The notes under the pieces: generated by a model
The model's database searches: none
The model's input: only the letters and a program-made list of their open reading frames with translations
What the model was told of the DNA's origin: nothing
In this document: in pieces, positions 16,626 to 28,504 of the stretch
Layout of the letters: each line of letters starts with the position of its first letter
Position numbering within the stretch: the stretch's first letter is position 1
Made by a program: the position numbers and the translations under genes
NCBI GenBank assembly: GCA_041398245.1
Contig: JAWKVC010000011.1
Coordinates: 1-64,000, forward strand
Length of the DNA: 64,000 bases
Origin: UBA7672 sp041398245
GTDB lineage: Bacteria; Pseudomonadota; Alphaproteobacteria; Caulobacterales; Hyphomonadaceae
Reading direction: 5' to 3'

Positions 16626-17165
16626 CTATCCGGCCAGCGGATAGACCGCTTCCTCGACATAGTGGCTGCCGGAACGCGTCGCGCGGGAGGAATAGAGACA
16701 GAAATGGTCGACGAGGAAGGGGGCCGTCCGGAATTCGGCGGCGTCCGACAGGAAGTGGGCGACCTCCACGTCGCGCGTGCCGGTGAGATAGGCGACGGTC
16801 ACGTGAGGTTTGTACCTGCGCGATTCGGCCGCTAGGCCGGCGTTGCGGATGGCGGTTTCGCAGGCGCCGGCAAGTTGCATCAGGGCGGGGGAGGCGCTGA
16901 CGCCGGCCCACAGCGCGGTTGGTTCGCGTCCGCCAAAACTGCCGACGCCTTCAAGCGCGATCTCGAACGGCGCGGCATGAATGCGGCCGACCTCCGTGTC
17001 GATATCGCGCGCGATTGCTTCGTCCACCTCGCCGATGAAGCGAAGCGTCAGGTGGTACTGGTCGGCCGTACGCCATGCAGCGCCCGGCACGTCGGCCTCG
17101 AGCGTCTCCAGCCGCTCGGCGGCTGCGGCCGGGACGGGTATGGCAAGAAAAAGGCGGAGGCTCAT
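16626..17165 (-). CDS. thpR: RNA 2',3'-cyclic phosphodiesterase (2H family)
   Basis: This ~179-residue protein has the two HxTx motifs of the 2H phosphoesterase superfamily: HLTLRFIG near residue 40 and HVTVAYLTG near 130, about 90 residues apart as expected. The start MSLRLFLAIPVP is the typical ThpR/LigT N-terminus; an ATG two codons earlier is also possible. The enzyme opens 2',3'-cyclic phosphate RNA ends. The gene ends 64 bp before the PspA-like gene on the same strand and could be the operon's first gene. It is divergent from the Bax-inhibitor gene. Confidence 0.9.
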   Translation of the reverse strand: MSLRLFLAIPVPAAAAERLETLEADVPGAAWRTADQYHLTLRFIGEVDEAIARDIDTEVGRIHAAPFEIALEGVGSFGGREPTALWAGVSASPALMQLAGACETAIRNAGLAAESRRYKPHVTVAYLTGTRDVEVAHFLSDAAEFRTAPFLVDHFCLYSSRATRSGSHYVEEAVYPLAG

Positions 17166-17410
17166 GTTCATGATCCGGTGTTCGTCCGGCGGCGCATGCG
17201 CCTGCGGGCGCTGTAACAAGCCTTACAAGCAGGCCGCGGTCTGTTGCCGGGTGGAATCAAGGGTTAGCGCCGGCTTTACGCTCTTCACAGACTCGCCAGA
17301 AGCCTTTGTAACGCCCGGTTTTACTTGCATAGACGCGGCCGCATGACCATTATTAAAGGCGGTAGGCGAGGCATGTCCTCGCTGTAGACAGAGGGTTGAA
17401 ACAGAGAACC

Positions 17411-18199
17411 ATGGCTGACTTCCAATATGCCCAGACGCGCAGTGGCGCGCAGACGGGCGACATGTCCGTGGACGCCGGCCTCCGCAAGTTCATGCTGGGC
17501 GTCTACAACAAACTTTTCCTTGGTATCCTTGTGGCTGGCGTGCTGGCCTACGTCGCCGGCACGGTCGAGCCAGTCTCGCAACTGGTGTTCGGAACGCCGC
17601 TCTACTTCGTCGTCCAGTGGGGACCGATCGTCCTCCTGCTCGGTTCGATGTTCTTCATGAAGAACCCGTCCCCGCTCGGAACGGGCATCATGTACTGGGC
17701 CATCGTCGCCATGATGGGCCTTGGCCTGGGCATCTGGGTCGCGGCGGCTCAGGCTGCGTCGTCGGGCGTTCCGCTGGATCTCTCGACGCGCGGCGGCATC
17801 CCGATCTCGAACCTGACCTATGTCACGATCGCCAAGGCCTTCCTGATTACGGCCTCGTGCTTCGGCGCGCTGTCCCTGTTCGGCTACACGACCAAGCGCG
17901 ACCTTTCCGGCATCGGTTCCTTCGCCATCATGGCGCTGTGGGGCGTTGTGGCGATGTCGCTGCTCAACTTCATCCTGCCGCCGTCCTCGATGATGGAATG
18001 GATCATCATGGGCGCCGTGTTCGCCCTGTCGGCGGTGCTGGTGGCGGTTGAAACGCAACAGCTGAAGAATGGCTATTACGCGTTCGGAGGCGATGCCCGC
18101 AGCCTAGCTGTGATGACAAACTGGGGGGCGCTGAACTTCTTCATCTCCTTCATCAACATGTTCCGCATCGTCCTGATGTTCCTGTCCTCGCGCGACTAG
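17411..18199 (+). CDS. Bax inhibitor-1/YccA family membrane protein
   Basis: The 262-residue protein has seven hydrophobic segments (for example LFLGILVAGVLAYVAGTV, MYWAIVAMMGLGLGIWVAAA and MMEWIIMGAVFALSAVLVAV) and ends in a family-type C-terminus (WGALNFFISFINMFRIVLMFLSSRD). The family includes proton- or calcium-leak channels and FtsH-linked proteins. The specific role here is unknown. The ATG follows only a weak purine run (AGAGA). The 245-bp gap upstream, shared with thpR, should contain both promoters and holds two GANTC sites near 17254 and 17290. Confidence 0.92.
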   Translation: MADFQYAQTRSGAQTGDMSVDAGLRKFMLGVYNKLFLGILVAGVLAYVAGTVEPVSQLVFGTPLYFVVQWGPIVLLLGSMFFMKNPSPLGTGIMYWAIVAMMGLGLGIWVAAAQAASSGVPLDLSTRGGIPISNLTYVTIAKAFLITASCFGALSLFGYTTKRDLSGIGSFAIMALWGVVAMSLLNFILPPSSMMEWIIMGAVFALSAVLVAVETQQLKNGYYAFGGDARSLAVMTNWGALNFFISFINMFRIVLMFLSSRD

Positions 18200-18225
18200 C
18201 GCCCGCGGCAGACGGAAACAGCGAG

Positions 18226-18255
18226 AGCCCCGGATCGTGAGGTCCGGGGCTTTTC
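18226..18255 (+). terminator. Rho-independent terminator of the Bax-inhibitor gene
   Basis: The AGCCCCGGA arm at 18226-18234 pairs with 18243-18251 and is followed by TTTT. It lies 27 bp after the stop. Confidence 0.88.
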
Positions 18256-18346
18256 GTTTCGCGAGCGTGTCGGCTAGTCCGCGAATGATAGAGTCCACAG
18301 CTGTGGATGGCGCCCTGTGGACCTGCTGTGGAGCAATCCGGTGGGT

Positions 18347-18697
18347 TCAGTCGATGACGCTGAAGCGGCGTTTGTCGAAGAGCCGCAATACTTGTTCGAG
18401 GTCGTGGCCGCGCTTGAGGACCTGGCCCGTGGCGTTCGTTATCGAATAGGCGCCCTGCCGGCGCGCCAGCTCGGGCCACTTTTCAACAGTCCACGTAGGG
18501 GCTTCCGACGCGCGCTTGTACATGCAGAAAACAGCGTGGTCCTTGTGAGCGCCGATCGCGTAATCGCGGCATTCGCCCTCGGCGACGAGCTTCCCATAGG
18601 CCCAGAGAATGAGATCGAGCTCGCGCCGGTCGAACCAGATTTGCCGTACAGCGCCCGAGGAAAATGAAGGCGGACCCGGCTGGCTCGTCTGAGTCAT
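18347..18697 (-). CDS. DUF2794 family protein
   Basis: The 116-residue protein matches the small alphaproteobacterial DUF2794 family. Core motifs are IWFDRRELDLILWAYGKLVAEGECRDYAIG, HAVFCMYKRASEAPTWTVEKWPELARRQGAYS and LKRGHDLEQVLRLFD. It is soluble, with no signal peptide. Its function is unknown. The ATG is the first in frame and fits the family length. It is divergent from the GldA-like ABC gene across a 445-bp gap. Confidence 0.85.
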   Translation of the reverse strand: MTQTSQPGPPSFSSGAVRQIWFDRRELDLILWAYGKLVAEGECRDYAIGAHKDHAVFCMYKRASEAPTWTVEKWPELARRQGAYSITNATGQVLKRGHDLEQVLRLFDKRRFSVID

Positions 18698-19142
18698 ATT
18701 GCTTCCTGTGGAGATCTCGCGTCCCGGAAACCGATGCTGCGATCCTTACGAAGATTTCGCAATATCTCCTCATTTTGGACTAGCCAAAGCCACCGATCAC
18801 GGTCAGGTTAACGTTGTCGGGCGGATGGTTAAGACGCCGACCTTGGACCCAACAGCCCCCCAGCCCCCCAGGGTTGCGACTGGACGGTTCGCCCGACACT
18901 CACTCCCCCAAAATTCAGAATGATGCCAAGGCCATAGCGTGATTGCGTCTGGCTGACCCTTGCGTTGTTTCAGCGGGCTCTGGCAGCGTTCTTCGGGGTC
19001 GAAATCGTTAACAAGGCGGTTAATTCAAGCGGCTGATTCGCATTGGGCGAATCTTCATCAAGTCTTGGCTTCCTTCGCCGTTGTCCCGGGCCTAGCAACA
19101 GGTCCGGACGCAAGCCGAAGACGCTCCAGCCAGCGGACAGAT
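18698..19142. promoter_or_regulatory. 445-bp divergent intergenic region with motif clusters
   Basis: No convincing gene is seen between the DUF2794 and ABC ATPase starts. It contains four GTTAA motifs (TTAA at 18808, 18829, 19008 and 19020). It also contains a perfect inverted repeat with 7-bp arms, GATTCGC at 19035-19041 and GCGAATC at 19047-19053. Each arm contains a GANTC (CcrM methylation) site. These are features used by CtrA and CcrM/GcrA in Caulobacterales, but no TTAA pair has the canonical 7-nt spacing. A regulatory role is inference. Confidence 0.45.
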
Positions 19143-19874
19143 ATGGACGCGCTCAAGGTCGAAAGCCTTTCCCGATCCTTCGGGCCACGACAGGCGGTAA
19201 GGAGGATCAGCCTCTCCGTCGCGCAGGGCGAGACCGTCGCTTTCCTCGGTCCGAACGGAGCCGGCAAGTCGACAACGCTGCGGATGATCGCCGGCTATCT
19301 TGAGCCTGACGAAGGCGATGCGTGGATCAATGGCGCGTCGATCCAGTCGGAACGGACACAGGCGCAGCTGGCGCTGGGCTATCTTGCCGAAGGCGCGCCG
19401 CTTTATCTCGACCTGTCGGTGAAGGACTTCCTCGCCTTCCTTGCGCGTACGCACGGCCTGCGTGGCGGCGAAGCGAAAGACGCGATCACGCGCGCCGCGG
19501 AAGATGCGGCCGTCGCTGACGTGCTGTCGCGTCCGATCGAGACGTTGTCCAAGGGCTATCGGCGGCGCGTGGCGCTGGCCGGGGCCATCGTCCATGATCC
19601 GCCAGTGCTGATCCTGGACGAGCCCACTGATGGTCTCGATCCCAACCAGAAGATCGCCATGCGCGCGCTGATCAAGCGGATGGGGCAGGCGAAGGCAATC
19701 CTCATCTCGACGCACCAGCTCGATGAAGTCGAAGCGATGTGCGCGCGCGCGATCCTGATCGATCGCGGCGAGATCATCGCGGATGCAACCCCGGCGGACC
19801 TTGCTGCCCGCGCGCCCAGCGGGCGGCTAGAGGATGCGTTCCATGCGCTGACGCGGCGCGAGGCGGCGGCATGA
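19143..19874 (+). CDS. ABC transporter ATP-binding protein (GldA/NosF-like)
   Basis: This 243-residue ATPase has Walker A GPNGAGKST, signature LSKGYRRRVALAGAI (a degenerate LSGGQ with K-G-Y-R), Walker B VLILDEPTDGLDP and switch His in ISTHQLDE. It drives the exporter formed with the next gene. The ATG at 19143 is the natural start before LSRSFG; the frame is open upstream but has no family similarity. It is the first of four genes with overlapping ends, so they are expressed together. Confidence 0.93.
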   Translation: MDALKVESLSRSFGPRQAVRRISLSVAQGETVAFLGPNGAGKSTTLRMIAGYLEPDEGDAWINGASIQSERTQAQLALGYLAEGAPLYLDLSVKDFLAFLARTHGLRGGEAKDAITRAAEDAAVADVLSRPIETLSKGYRRRVALAGAIVHDPPVLILDEPTDGLDPNQKIAMRALIKRMGQAKAILISTHQLDEVEAMCARAILIDRGEIIADATPADLAARAPSGRLEDAFHALTRREAAA

Positions 19875-20653
19875 ACGAAGCCATCAGTTCTCCTTTGAAG
19901 GACTCTGCGCGGCAGGCGCTCAACGCCATGCGCGCGGTCTACCTGCGCGAGCTGGCGGCGTACTTCCTGACCCCGCTGGCCTATGTCTTCATCGCGATCT
20001 TCCTGATCTCGCTGGGCGCCTTCACTTTCGAGATCGGACGCTTCTTCCAGACCAATCAAGCGGATCTTGCGCCCTTCTTCCTCTTTCATCCCTGGCTCTA
20101 TCTCGTCTTCCTGCCCGCGATCGCCATGCGCCTGTGGGCCGACGAGGCGCGGGGAGGGACGCTGGAGCTGTTGCTTTCATTGCCGGCGCCGGTGTGGTCG
20201 CTTGTGCTCGGCAAGTTCCTCGCGGCGTGGACGGTTGCGGGCGCTGCGCTTCTCTTCACCGCGCCGATGTGGATTTCGGTCAACTGGCTCGGCAGTCCGG
20301 ACAATGCCGCGATCCTTCTTACCTACGCGATGAGCTTCCTGATGGCTGGCGGCTATCTGGCGATTGCGTGCGCCATGTCGGCGGCGGCGCGCAACCAGGT
20401 GGTGGCGTTCGTGCTGTCGGTCGCCGTGGGCTTCCTCTTTACGGCGGCCGGCCTGCCGGTTGTCACGTCCGGTCTGTCGGGAATGTTCGGGCCGGGCGTG
20501 GCGGATGCGCTGGCGTCCTTCTCCCTGCTGACGCACTTTGAAGCGGCGCAGCGGGGCGTGCTCGAACTGCGGGCGATCACTTTCTATATCGGCTTCATCG
20601 CCCTGTGGCTGACGCTGAACGCGATCTGGGTCAGTGCAAGGAAGGGCGGGTGA
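19871..20653 (+). CDS. ABC-2 type permease (GldF-like)
   Basis: The 260-residue protein has six membrane segments. The region LRELAAYFLTPLAYVFIAIFLISLGAF and the motif LWADEARGGTLELLLSLP are typical of GldF/NosY-type permeases. It overlaps the ATPase gene by four bases (ATGA) and precedes a GldG-like gene, the arrangement of gldA-gldF-gldG. In Bacteroidetes the GldFG complex serves gliding. In Proteobacteria its substrate is not established. Confidence 0.92.
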   Translation: MNEAISSPLKDSARQALNAMRAVYLRELAAYFLTPLAYVFIAIFLISLGAFTFEIGRFFQTNQADLAPFFLFHPWLYLVFLPAIAMRLWADEARGGTLELLLSLPAPVWSLVLGKFLAAWTVAGAALLFTAPMWISVNWLGSPDNAAILLTYAMSFLMAGGYLAIACAMSAAARNQVVAFVLSVAVGFLFTAAGLPVVTSGLSGMFGPGVADALASFSLLTHFEAAQRGVLELRAITFYIGFIALWLTLNAIWVSARKGG

Positions 20654-22515
20654 TGCGCAGGGCTCACTACGCCATCCTCGCCAGTCTGGCCGTCATTGCG
20701 ATGTTCGCCGGGCTCAATCTCGCAGCGTGGAAATGGCTGGCGCCGGCGCGCGCCGATTTCACGGCCAACCAGCTCTACACGCTCTCGGCGTCAGCGCGGC
20801 AGGTTGTTGAGCGGCTGATCGAACCTGTCGAACTCGAATTCGTCTATTCGCGTACGCTTGGGTCCGATTTTCCGGCGATCCGGGCGCATGCAGATCGCGT
20901 GCGCCAGTTGTTGGCGGAAATCGCGGCCTATTCGGGCGGCAAGGTCAAACTGCGCGAGACCGAGCCCGAACCCTATTCGGAGGAAGAAGAGCGTATCGCG
21001 AGCGCCGGCGTGACGCCGGCGCCCACTGATCGTGGGGACCCGCTCTATATCGGCGTCATCGGTCACAACACGGTCGATGATGCGATCGCCATTCCCTATC
21101 TGGCGCCTGAGCGGGATGCGCTGCTTGAGTACGAGATCGTCAGGCTGATCTCGCAGCTTGATGATCCTTCGCCGCCGAAAGTGGCCGTGATTTCCTCGCT
21201 GACGCCCTATCAGCTGCATCCGGAAGACCCGCAGGCGGCTTTCGTTTTGCGCGAAGCGCGCCGCGCCTACGACATCGAGGTCCTGCAGCCGGACTTCCAG
21301 TCCCTGCCGGATGGAACCGATGTCCTGATGATCATTCATCCCGGACCGTTGAGCGACTGGCAGCAATACCTGATCGACCAGTTCCTGTTGCACAAGGGTA
21401 CGGCGCTGATCGCGCTGGACCCGGCGGCGCGCGCGGCAGCCGTCCAGAGGGGAGGGCTGGCGCCGACCGCCTCGACGCTTGGCAAGGTGGAGCAGACGCT
21501 GGGCGTGTCGCTGGCCCCGGACGTTGTTGCGGATCGCACGCTGGCCTTGCCCGTGAATGTCGATGCGGGCGGCGGACGTATGGTGCAGGCGGCCCAGCCC
21601 CTGTTTATCGCGCCGCCGCCAAGCCGCATGTCGAAGTCCGACGTCGTCACGGCTGATCTTTCGCGGCCGATCAACTTCGGCGCTGCGGGCCGCTGGACTT
21701 TCGCGGAGCGTCCCGGCGTGACGTTCGAACCCCTGATCGAAGCGAGCCCGGATTCGGCGGCGGTAACGCCGGCGTTCGCCATGAGCGATCCCAGCCCGCG
21801 GGCGGTGCTGGAAGACTATCAGCCGACGCTGCAGCGCCCTGTGCTCGCCGCGCGGCTGTCGGGTGATCTGCGATCCGCCTTCGAGCGTCCGCCTTCCCTG
21901 CCGACGGATGGCGATCCGGTGCTGATCGAACTGCAACGGCAGGCGATGGAACGTGCGCCGCCCTATGTCTCCTCGTCCGACAAGCCGGCCGAGATCATCC
22001 TGATCGCTGATGCCGACATGATGGATGATGGCTTCTATGTGCATCCGCAGACGCGACAGGCGCTTGCCGACAATGCGGTCTTCGTTCTGAACGCGCTGGA
22101 CAATCTGAGCGGCGACTATGCGCTGACGGAGCTTCGCTCACGCACGCCGGCCTCGCGCCCGATGACGCGCGTGGACGAGATCGAGACGGCGGCGCGCGAC
22201 AGGCTCTACGCCGAACAGAGCCGGCTCGAAGTCCTGCTGGCTGGCGCCGAGGCGCGGGTGAAGGAGCTGGAAGAGCGCCGGGCCGGCGGCTCGGCTTCAA
22301 CGGAGCAGGAGCTTGCCGAGATCTCCAGCTATCGCGAACAGGCGATCGAGGCTCGCCGGCAGTTGCGCGCGGTCGAACGGGAGTTTCGCCGCGATGTCGA
22401 TGCGCTGGCTGCGCAGCTCGCCTTCATCAATATCTGGCTGCCGCCGATCATTGTCGGTCTTATCGGCGCAGGCGTGGTGGTCTGGCGCAACCGCAGACGG
22501 GGAGGGGCCGCATGA
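20653..22515 (+). CDS. GldG-like ABC transporter auxiliary protein
   Basis: This 620-residue protein has an N-terminal membrane helix (ILASLAVIAMFAGLNLAAW) and a large extracytoplasmic region of the GldG/ABC-transporter-auxiliary type (QLYTLSASARQVVERLIEPVELEFVYSR, PPKVAVISSL, ADADMMDDGFYV). A coiled coil lies at about 515-590, and a C-terminal membrane helix at ~595-612 (WLPPIIVGLIGAGVVVW) is followed by an Arg-rich end. It overlaps the permease gene by one base (TGATG). It probably forms the periplasmic part of the exporter. Confidence 0.9.
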   Translation: MRRAHYAILASLAVIAMFAGLNLAAWKWLAPARADFTANQLYTLSASARQVVERLIEPVELEFVYSRTLGSDFPAIRAHADRVRQLLAEIAAYSGGKVKLRETEPEPYSEEEERIASAGVTPAPTDRGDPLYIGVIGHNTVDDAIAIPYLAPERDALLEYEIVRLISQLDDPSPPKVAVISSLTPYQLHPEDPQAAFVLREARRAYDIEVLQPDFQSLPDGTDVLMIIHPGPLSDWQQYLIDQFLLHKGTALIALDPAARAAAVQRGGLAPTASTLGKVEQTLGVSLAPDVVADRTLALPVNVDAGGGRMVQAAQPLFIAPPPSRMSKSDVVTADLSRPINFGAAGRWTFAERPGVTFEPLIEASPDSAAVTPAFAMSDPSPRAVLEDYQPTLQRPVLAARLSGDLRSAFERPPSLPTDGDPVLIELQRQAMERAPPYVSSSDKPAEIILIADADMMDDGFYVHPQTRQALADNAVFVLNALDNLSGDYALTELRSRTPASRPMTRVDEIETAARDRLYAEQSRLEVLLAGAEARVKELEERRAGGSASTEQELAEISSYREQAIEARRQLRAVEREFRRDVDALAAQLAFINIWLPPIIVGLIGAGVVVWRNRRRGGAA

Positions 22516-23528
22516 GCGATGTTGGCGCCCGCCGGCGGCGAAAGACGCTGATCATGCTCGGCGCTGCGGCCGGCGTTTGTGTGCTGCTCGGTGCGGCGTC
22601 GTTCCTGCCGCCGGCGCGCGACCTGCCACGCGCAGAGATCGGCCAGCGCGTGCTGCCCGCCTATGAGAGCAAGCAGGATCTGGCGTCGCTGATCATGGTG
22701 ACGACGCGCGACGAGAGCTATCACATCGTCCGCAATGGCGAGGAATGGGTGCTGGCGGAGAAGGGCTCCTATCCGGTGAGTCCGGCGCGCATCCAGGATC
22801 TCAATTTGGCGCTGTCGACGATAACCTATGGTGAAGCGATGACGCGCGACGAGCGCAAGTTCGACCGCATCGGCGTCGGCGATCCGGGTGCAGGCGGAAC
22901 CGGCGCCTTGCTGGAGGTTGGCGACGGCAATGGCAACAATTTCGCGAAGCTGATCGTCGGCTTTCGCGATGGCCGCAGCTATGTGCGCAGGCCCGATGAT
23001 CTGCAGGCCTGGGCCGCCGATGGCGCGGTGATTCCGCCATTGCAGCGGGCGGCCTACTGGCTTGATCTCGCCGTGCTGAAACTGGCGCCCGGCGACATTG
23101 TCGAAGCGGATATCCGTCCGGCGGAAGGGCCGGCTTATCGCCTCGTGCGGGACGCTGATGGGAATTTCGGGTTCGCGCCGCCGTATCAGAACCGTCTTGT
23201 TCTCGCTGCGCTTGGACCCAAGGTTGTAGCCGAAGCCGCCGCGCGCCTTGCCCCAACGGACGTGACGCCGGCGAGCGAGATCGCTGTGGGCCGGCCGGTC
23301 GCCGAACACATCACGCGCACCAAGGACGGCGTCGCCGTTGTGATCCGCTCATGGCGGGCGAATGATCGCGGGTGGGTCACGGTAAGCGCCGCGACGGCGG
23401 AAGGCGCCAGTGCAGAGGCGCAAGCAATGGCGGCGGAGATCAACGCGCGTGCCGCGCCGTGGGCGTTTGGCCTCAACGAGCTGGACTGGGGCGCCTATTC
23501 AACGCCGCTGAACGCGATTGCGGGGTAG
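22512..23528 (+). CDS. DUF4340 domain-containing protein
   Basis: The 338-residue protein has one N-terminal membrane helix (TLIMLGAAAGVCVLLGAASFL) and a mostly beta extracytoplasmic region typical of DUF4340 (LIMVTTRDESYHIVRNGEEWVLAEKGSYPV). DUF4340 proteins regularly follow GldG genes. It overlaps the GldG-like gene by four bases (ATGA), so it is a co-translated fourth component. It converges with the DUF1223 gene 8 bp away. Confidence 0.88.
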   Translation: MSDVGARRRRKTLIMLGAAAGVCVLLGAASFLPPARDLPRAEIGQRVLPAYESKQDLASLIMVTTRDESYHIVRNGEEWVLAEKGSYPVSPARIQDLNLALSTITYGEAMTRDERKFDRIGVGDPGAGGTGALLEVGDGNGNNFAKLIVGFRDGRSYVRRPDDLQAWAADGAVIPPLQRAAYWLDLAVLKLAPGDIVEADIRPAEGPAYRLVRDADGNFGFAPPYQNRLVLAALGPKVVAEAAARLAPTDVTPASEIAVGRPVAEHITRTKDGVAVVIRSWRANDRGWVTVSAATAEGASAEAQAMAAEINARAAPWAFGLNELDWGAYSTPLNAIAG

Positions 23529-23536
23529 GGACCGCG

Positions 23537-24256
23537 CTACTGCTTCTGCGCGACGCCGATGACCGTGCCTTCAAGGCCGTTCTTCTGCACCATGACGACG
23601 CAGCCGGTATTGCATGTCAGGGCATAGCGCCCGGATCCGCCTGTCCACTCGCCCAGGGGCTCGAACTTGGTGACGAGATTCCAGTAGGACATCGACTTGC
23701 CCTTGTTCGTGCCGCCGCCCGGCGTGACCTTGGTGAGGCCGGGGCGGAAGTGCACGGCGACAACGCCAGCCTTCTCGATGCCCTGCGGAAGATCACCCGA
23801 GATCGACACGGCGCCATCGGCGATCGCGACCGTCACGGGGTAGGGGTTGATGTCGCGGACGGCGAAGCGTTCCTCGATGTCCTTGATGTTCGTGCCGGGC
23901 CCGTGCAGGCGGCCGGAATAGACGACCTGCGGCGTATAGGGGCCGCGATACTTGAGCACGCGATTGTAGCGCTTCTGGCGATCGGTGAACTCGGGCTTGG
24001 CGAACGTGTCGTCCCAGCCGAGATAATCCCAGATGCCGACAGGGTAGGTAAGCGCAATCACGTCCGACCGTTCGGCCAGTTTTGCGAGGTTCGCGTTGGC
24101 GGCCGGACAGTTGCCGCAGCCCTGGCTGGAGAACAGCTCCATCACCACGGGGCGGGAGGCATGCTCGGGCACGTCCATGCCGCCGCGCTGGGCCAGAGCG
24201 GCCGGCGCGGCAAGCAGCACGAGCAGTGCGCAGAGGAGGCGGGATGCCGACTTCAT
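23537..24256 (-). CDS. DUF1223 thioredoxin-like exported protein
   Basis: The 239-residue protein has a signal peptide (MKSASRLLCALLVLLAAPAALA) and the DUF1223 core: VVMELFSSQGCGNCPAANANL with a CGNC thioredoxin-type motif at Cys47/Cys50, then YPVGIWDYLGWDDTFA and a PQVVYSGR cis-Pro-like segment. The family is periplasmic and its enzymatic role is unproven. A GTNKGKS loop and a second Cys pair (CNTGC) occur near the C-terminus. It lies downstream of acnA on the same strand with a 69-bp gap. Confidence 0.88.
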   Translation of the reverse strand: MKSASRLLCALLVLLAAPAALAQRGGMDVPEHASRPVVMELFSSQGCGNCPAANANLAKLAERSDVIALTYPVGIWDYLGWDDTFAKPEFTDRQKRYNRVLKYRGPYTPQVVYSGRLHGPGTNIKDIEERFAVRDINPYPVTVAIADGAVSISGDLPQGIEKAGVVAVHFRPGLTKVTPGGGTNKGKSMSYWNLVTKFEPLGEWTGGSGRYALTCNTGCVVMVQKNGLEGTVIGVAQKQ

Positions 24257-24325
24257 TCCGTCCCGTTATCTCGCAGCTGCACAAGACGACGAATCAAGAC
24301 GCTGTGAAAAACAGCTGGTTCCCGA

Positions 24326-27004
<2,679 letters not shown>

Positions 27005-27127
27005 GTCGGGACCACCCTTTCGGGGTATCGGGTTCTTGTTTTCGGGAGAGGCGCGGGCCCCCCGCTATGGCGGCGTTCCTACAGGACGCCGTTATGGGAA
27101 GCAATTGAGCCCGAAGGGGTAAAAGAA

Positions 27128-27751
27128 TTGTCCGCGGCAGGCGCCTCATCCCTGATCCTGGAGGTTCAGAATCTCGCAGCCGCGCGAGGCCTGCGAATCC
27201 TGTTCGAAGGCCTGTCGATCCGGGTGTCGGCCGGCGAATCCGTGGAACTGCGCGGCCCCAATGGCTCGGGAAAGTCGACCCTGCTTCGCATTCTCGCGGG
27301 ATTGACCCGGGCTCATGCCGGAACCGTGAAGCTGGACGGGCCGGGCGAGGACGCCGGATTGCACTATCTGGGACATCTCGACGCGGCAAAGCCGGCCGAA
27401 ACGGCCGGCGAACAGGCGCGTTTCTGGGCGCGCTATTTCGGGCGGGAGCCGGCTGCGGCCAAGGCGGCGATGAAGCGGGTGGGGCTGGCTTCGCGCGAAG
27501 CGGTGCCTGGGCGCGGCCTGTCGGCCGGCCAGAAGCGCCGGCTGGCGCTGACCCGGCTGCTGATTGAACCACGCCCGGTCTGGCTGCTGGATGAGCCGAC
27601 GGCCGCCCTCGATACCGAGGGCCGGGCGCTGGTGACCGAGCTTGTCGCCGAGCATCGCGCCGGGGGCGGTCTGGTGATCGCCGCCGTGCATGGCGATGGT
27701 TTCCCCGATTCGCGCGTGCTGGACCTCTCCGCGCTGAAGGCCAAGGCATGA
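27128..27751 (+). CDS. ccmA: Heme exporter ATP-binding protein CcmA
   Basis: The 207-residue ABC ATPase has Walker A GPNGSGKST, signature LSAGQKRRLALTRLL and Walker B VWLLDEPTAALD. CcmA drives the CcmABCD complex that releases heme-loaded CcmE in cytochrome c maturation. The start is TTG at 27128, which follows AAGGGG with an 8-nt spacer; no closer ATG or GTG precedes the domain. It is first of five overlapping or tightly spaced ccm genes and is divergent from acnA. Confidence 0.93.
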   Translation: MSAAGASSLILEVQNLAAARGLRILFEGLSIRVSAGESVELRGPNGSGKSTLLRILAGLTRAHAGTVKLDGPGEDAGLHYLGHLDAAKPAETAGEQARFWARYFGREPAAAKAAMKRVGLASREAVPGRGLSAGQKRRLALTRLLIEPRPVWLLDEPTAALDTEGRALVTELVAEHRAGGGLVIAAVHGDGFPDSRVLDLSALKAKA

Positions 27752-28413
27752 GCGGATCGTTTGCGGTCTTCGCGCGTGAACTGAAGCTTGCCTGGTCAGG
27801 CGGGGGCGGCGCGGCGCTGCCGGTCGGCTTCTTTGCGGCCGCCGCTAGCATGACGCCGTTTGCAGTTGGGTACGACACGGTGGCGCTGCAGACGGCCGGG
27901 CCGGGCGTGATCTGGATCGCGCTCGCGCTGTCCAGCCTGTTGCCGATGGAGCGGCTTTTCCAGGCCGACCTCGAGGACGGCACGCTGGACGCTTACGCCA
28001 GCTCCGGCATCGCCATGGAGGGCGTGACGCTGGCCAAGACGCTGGCGCACTGGATCGCGACGGGTATTCCGCTCGCCCTGATGTCGCCCATCCTCTGGAT
28101 CATGCTGCAGGGGCCGGTCGAGGCGTCCGGTCTGGTGGTGGCGGCATCGCTTGTCGGCTCGCTGGCCTTCTTCTTCTTCGGATCCATCGGCGCGGCGCTT
28201 GCCGCCGGCATGCGCCGGGGCGGTCTGCTGATCGCGCTGGTGACGCTGCCGCTCTATGTGCCGACGATGATCTTCGGCGCGGCTACGCTTGACGCCGCGG
28301 CCAGCGGCGCCGACTGGGTCGGGCCGCTGATGCTGACGGGGTCGGCTGCGTTGTTCGGTCTGGCGACCTCGCCCTTCGGCGCGGCAATGGCGCTAAGGAC
28401 CGCTTTGGACTAG
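27748..28413 (+). CDS. ccmB: Heme exporter permease CcmB
   Basis: The 221-residue integral membrane protein has six hydrophobic segments and the CcmB features LPMERLFQADLEDGTLDAYASSG and GSLAFFFFGSIGAALAAGMRRGG. It forms the membrane part of the ABC unit with CcmA and CcmC. It overlaps ccmA by four bases (ATGA). Confidence 0.95.
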   Translation: MSGSFAVFARELKLAWSGGGGAALPVGFFAAAASMTPFAVGYDTVALQTAGPGVIWIALALSSLLPMERLFQADLEDGTLDAYASSGIAMEGVTLAKTLAHWIATGIPLALMSPILWIMLQGPVEASGLVVAASLVGSLAFFFFGSIGAALAAGMRRGGLLIALVTLPLYVPTMIFGAATLDAAASGADWVGPLMLTGSAALFGLATSPFGAAMALRTALD

Positions 28414-28504
28414 AGAAATTGCCGCAGCCGGCTTCCTGAGAATGTGAACCCCCGGGTGCGGACTGCGTGAGTAGACTGGCGTTGTAGACGGGAGCGTATG
28501 GCCG

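Noticed and set aside
18699..18923. Short open frame in the 445-bp gap
   Set aside because: No ribosome-binding site, no recognisable domain, and a Pro-rich composition typical of chance frames.
19008..19023. TTAA pair as a canonical CtrA site
   Set aside because: The spacing is 8 nt rather than the 7 nt of the CtrA consensus, so it is reported only as part of a motif cluster.
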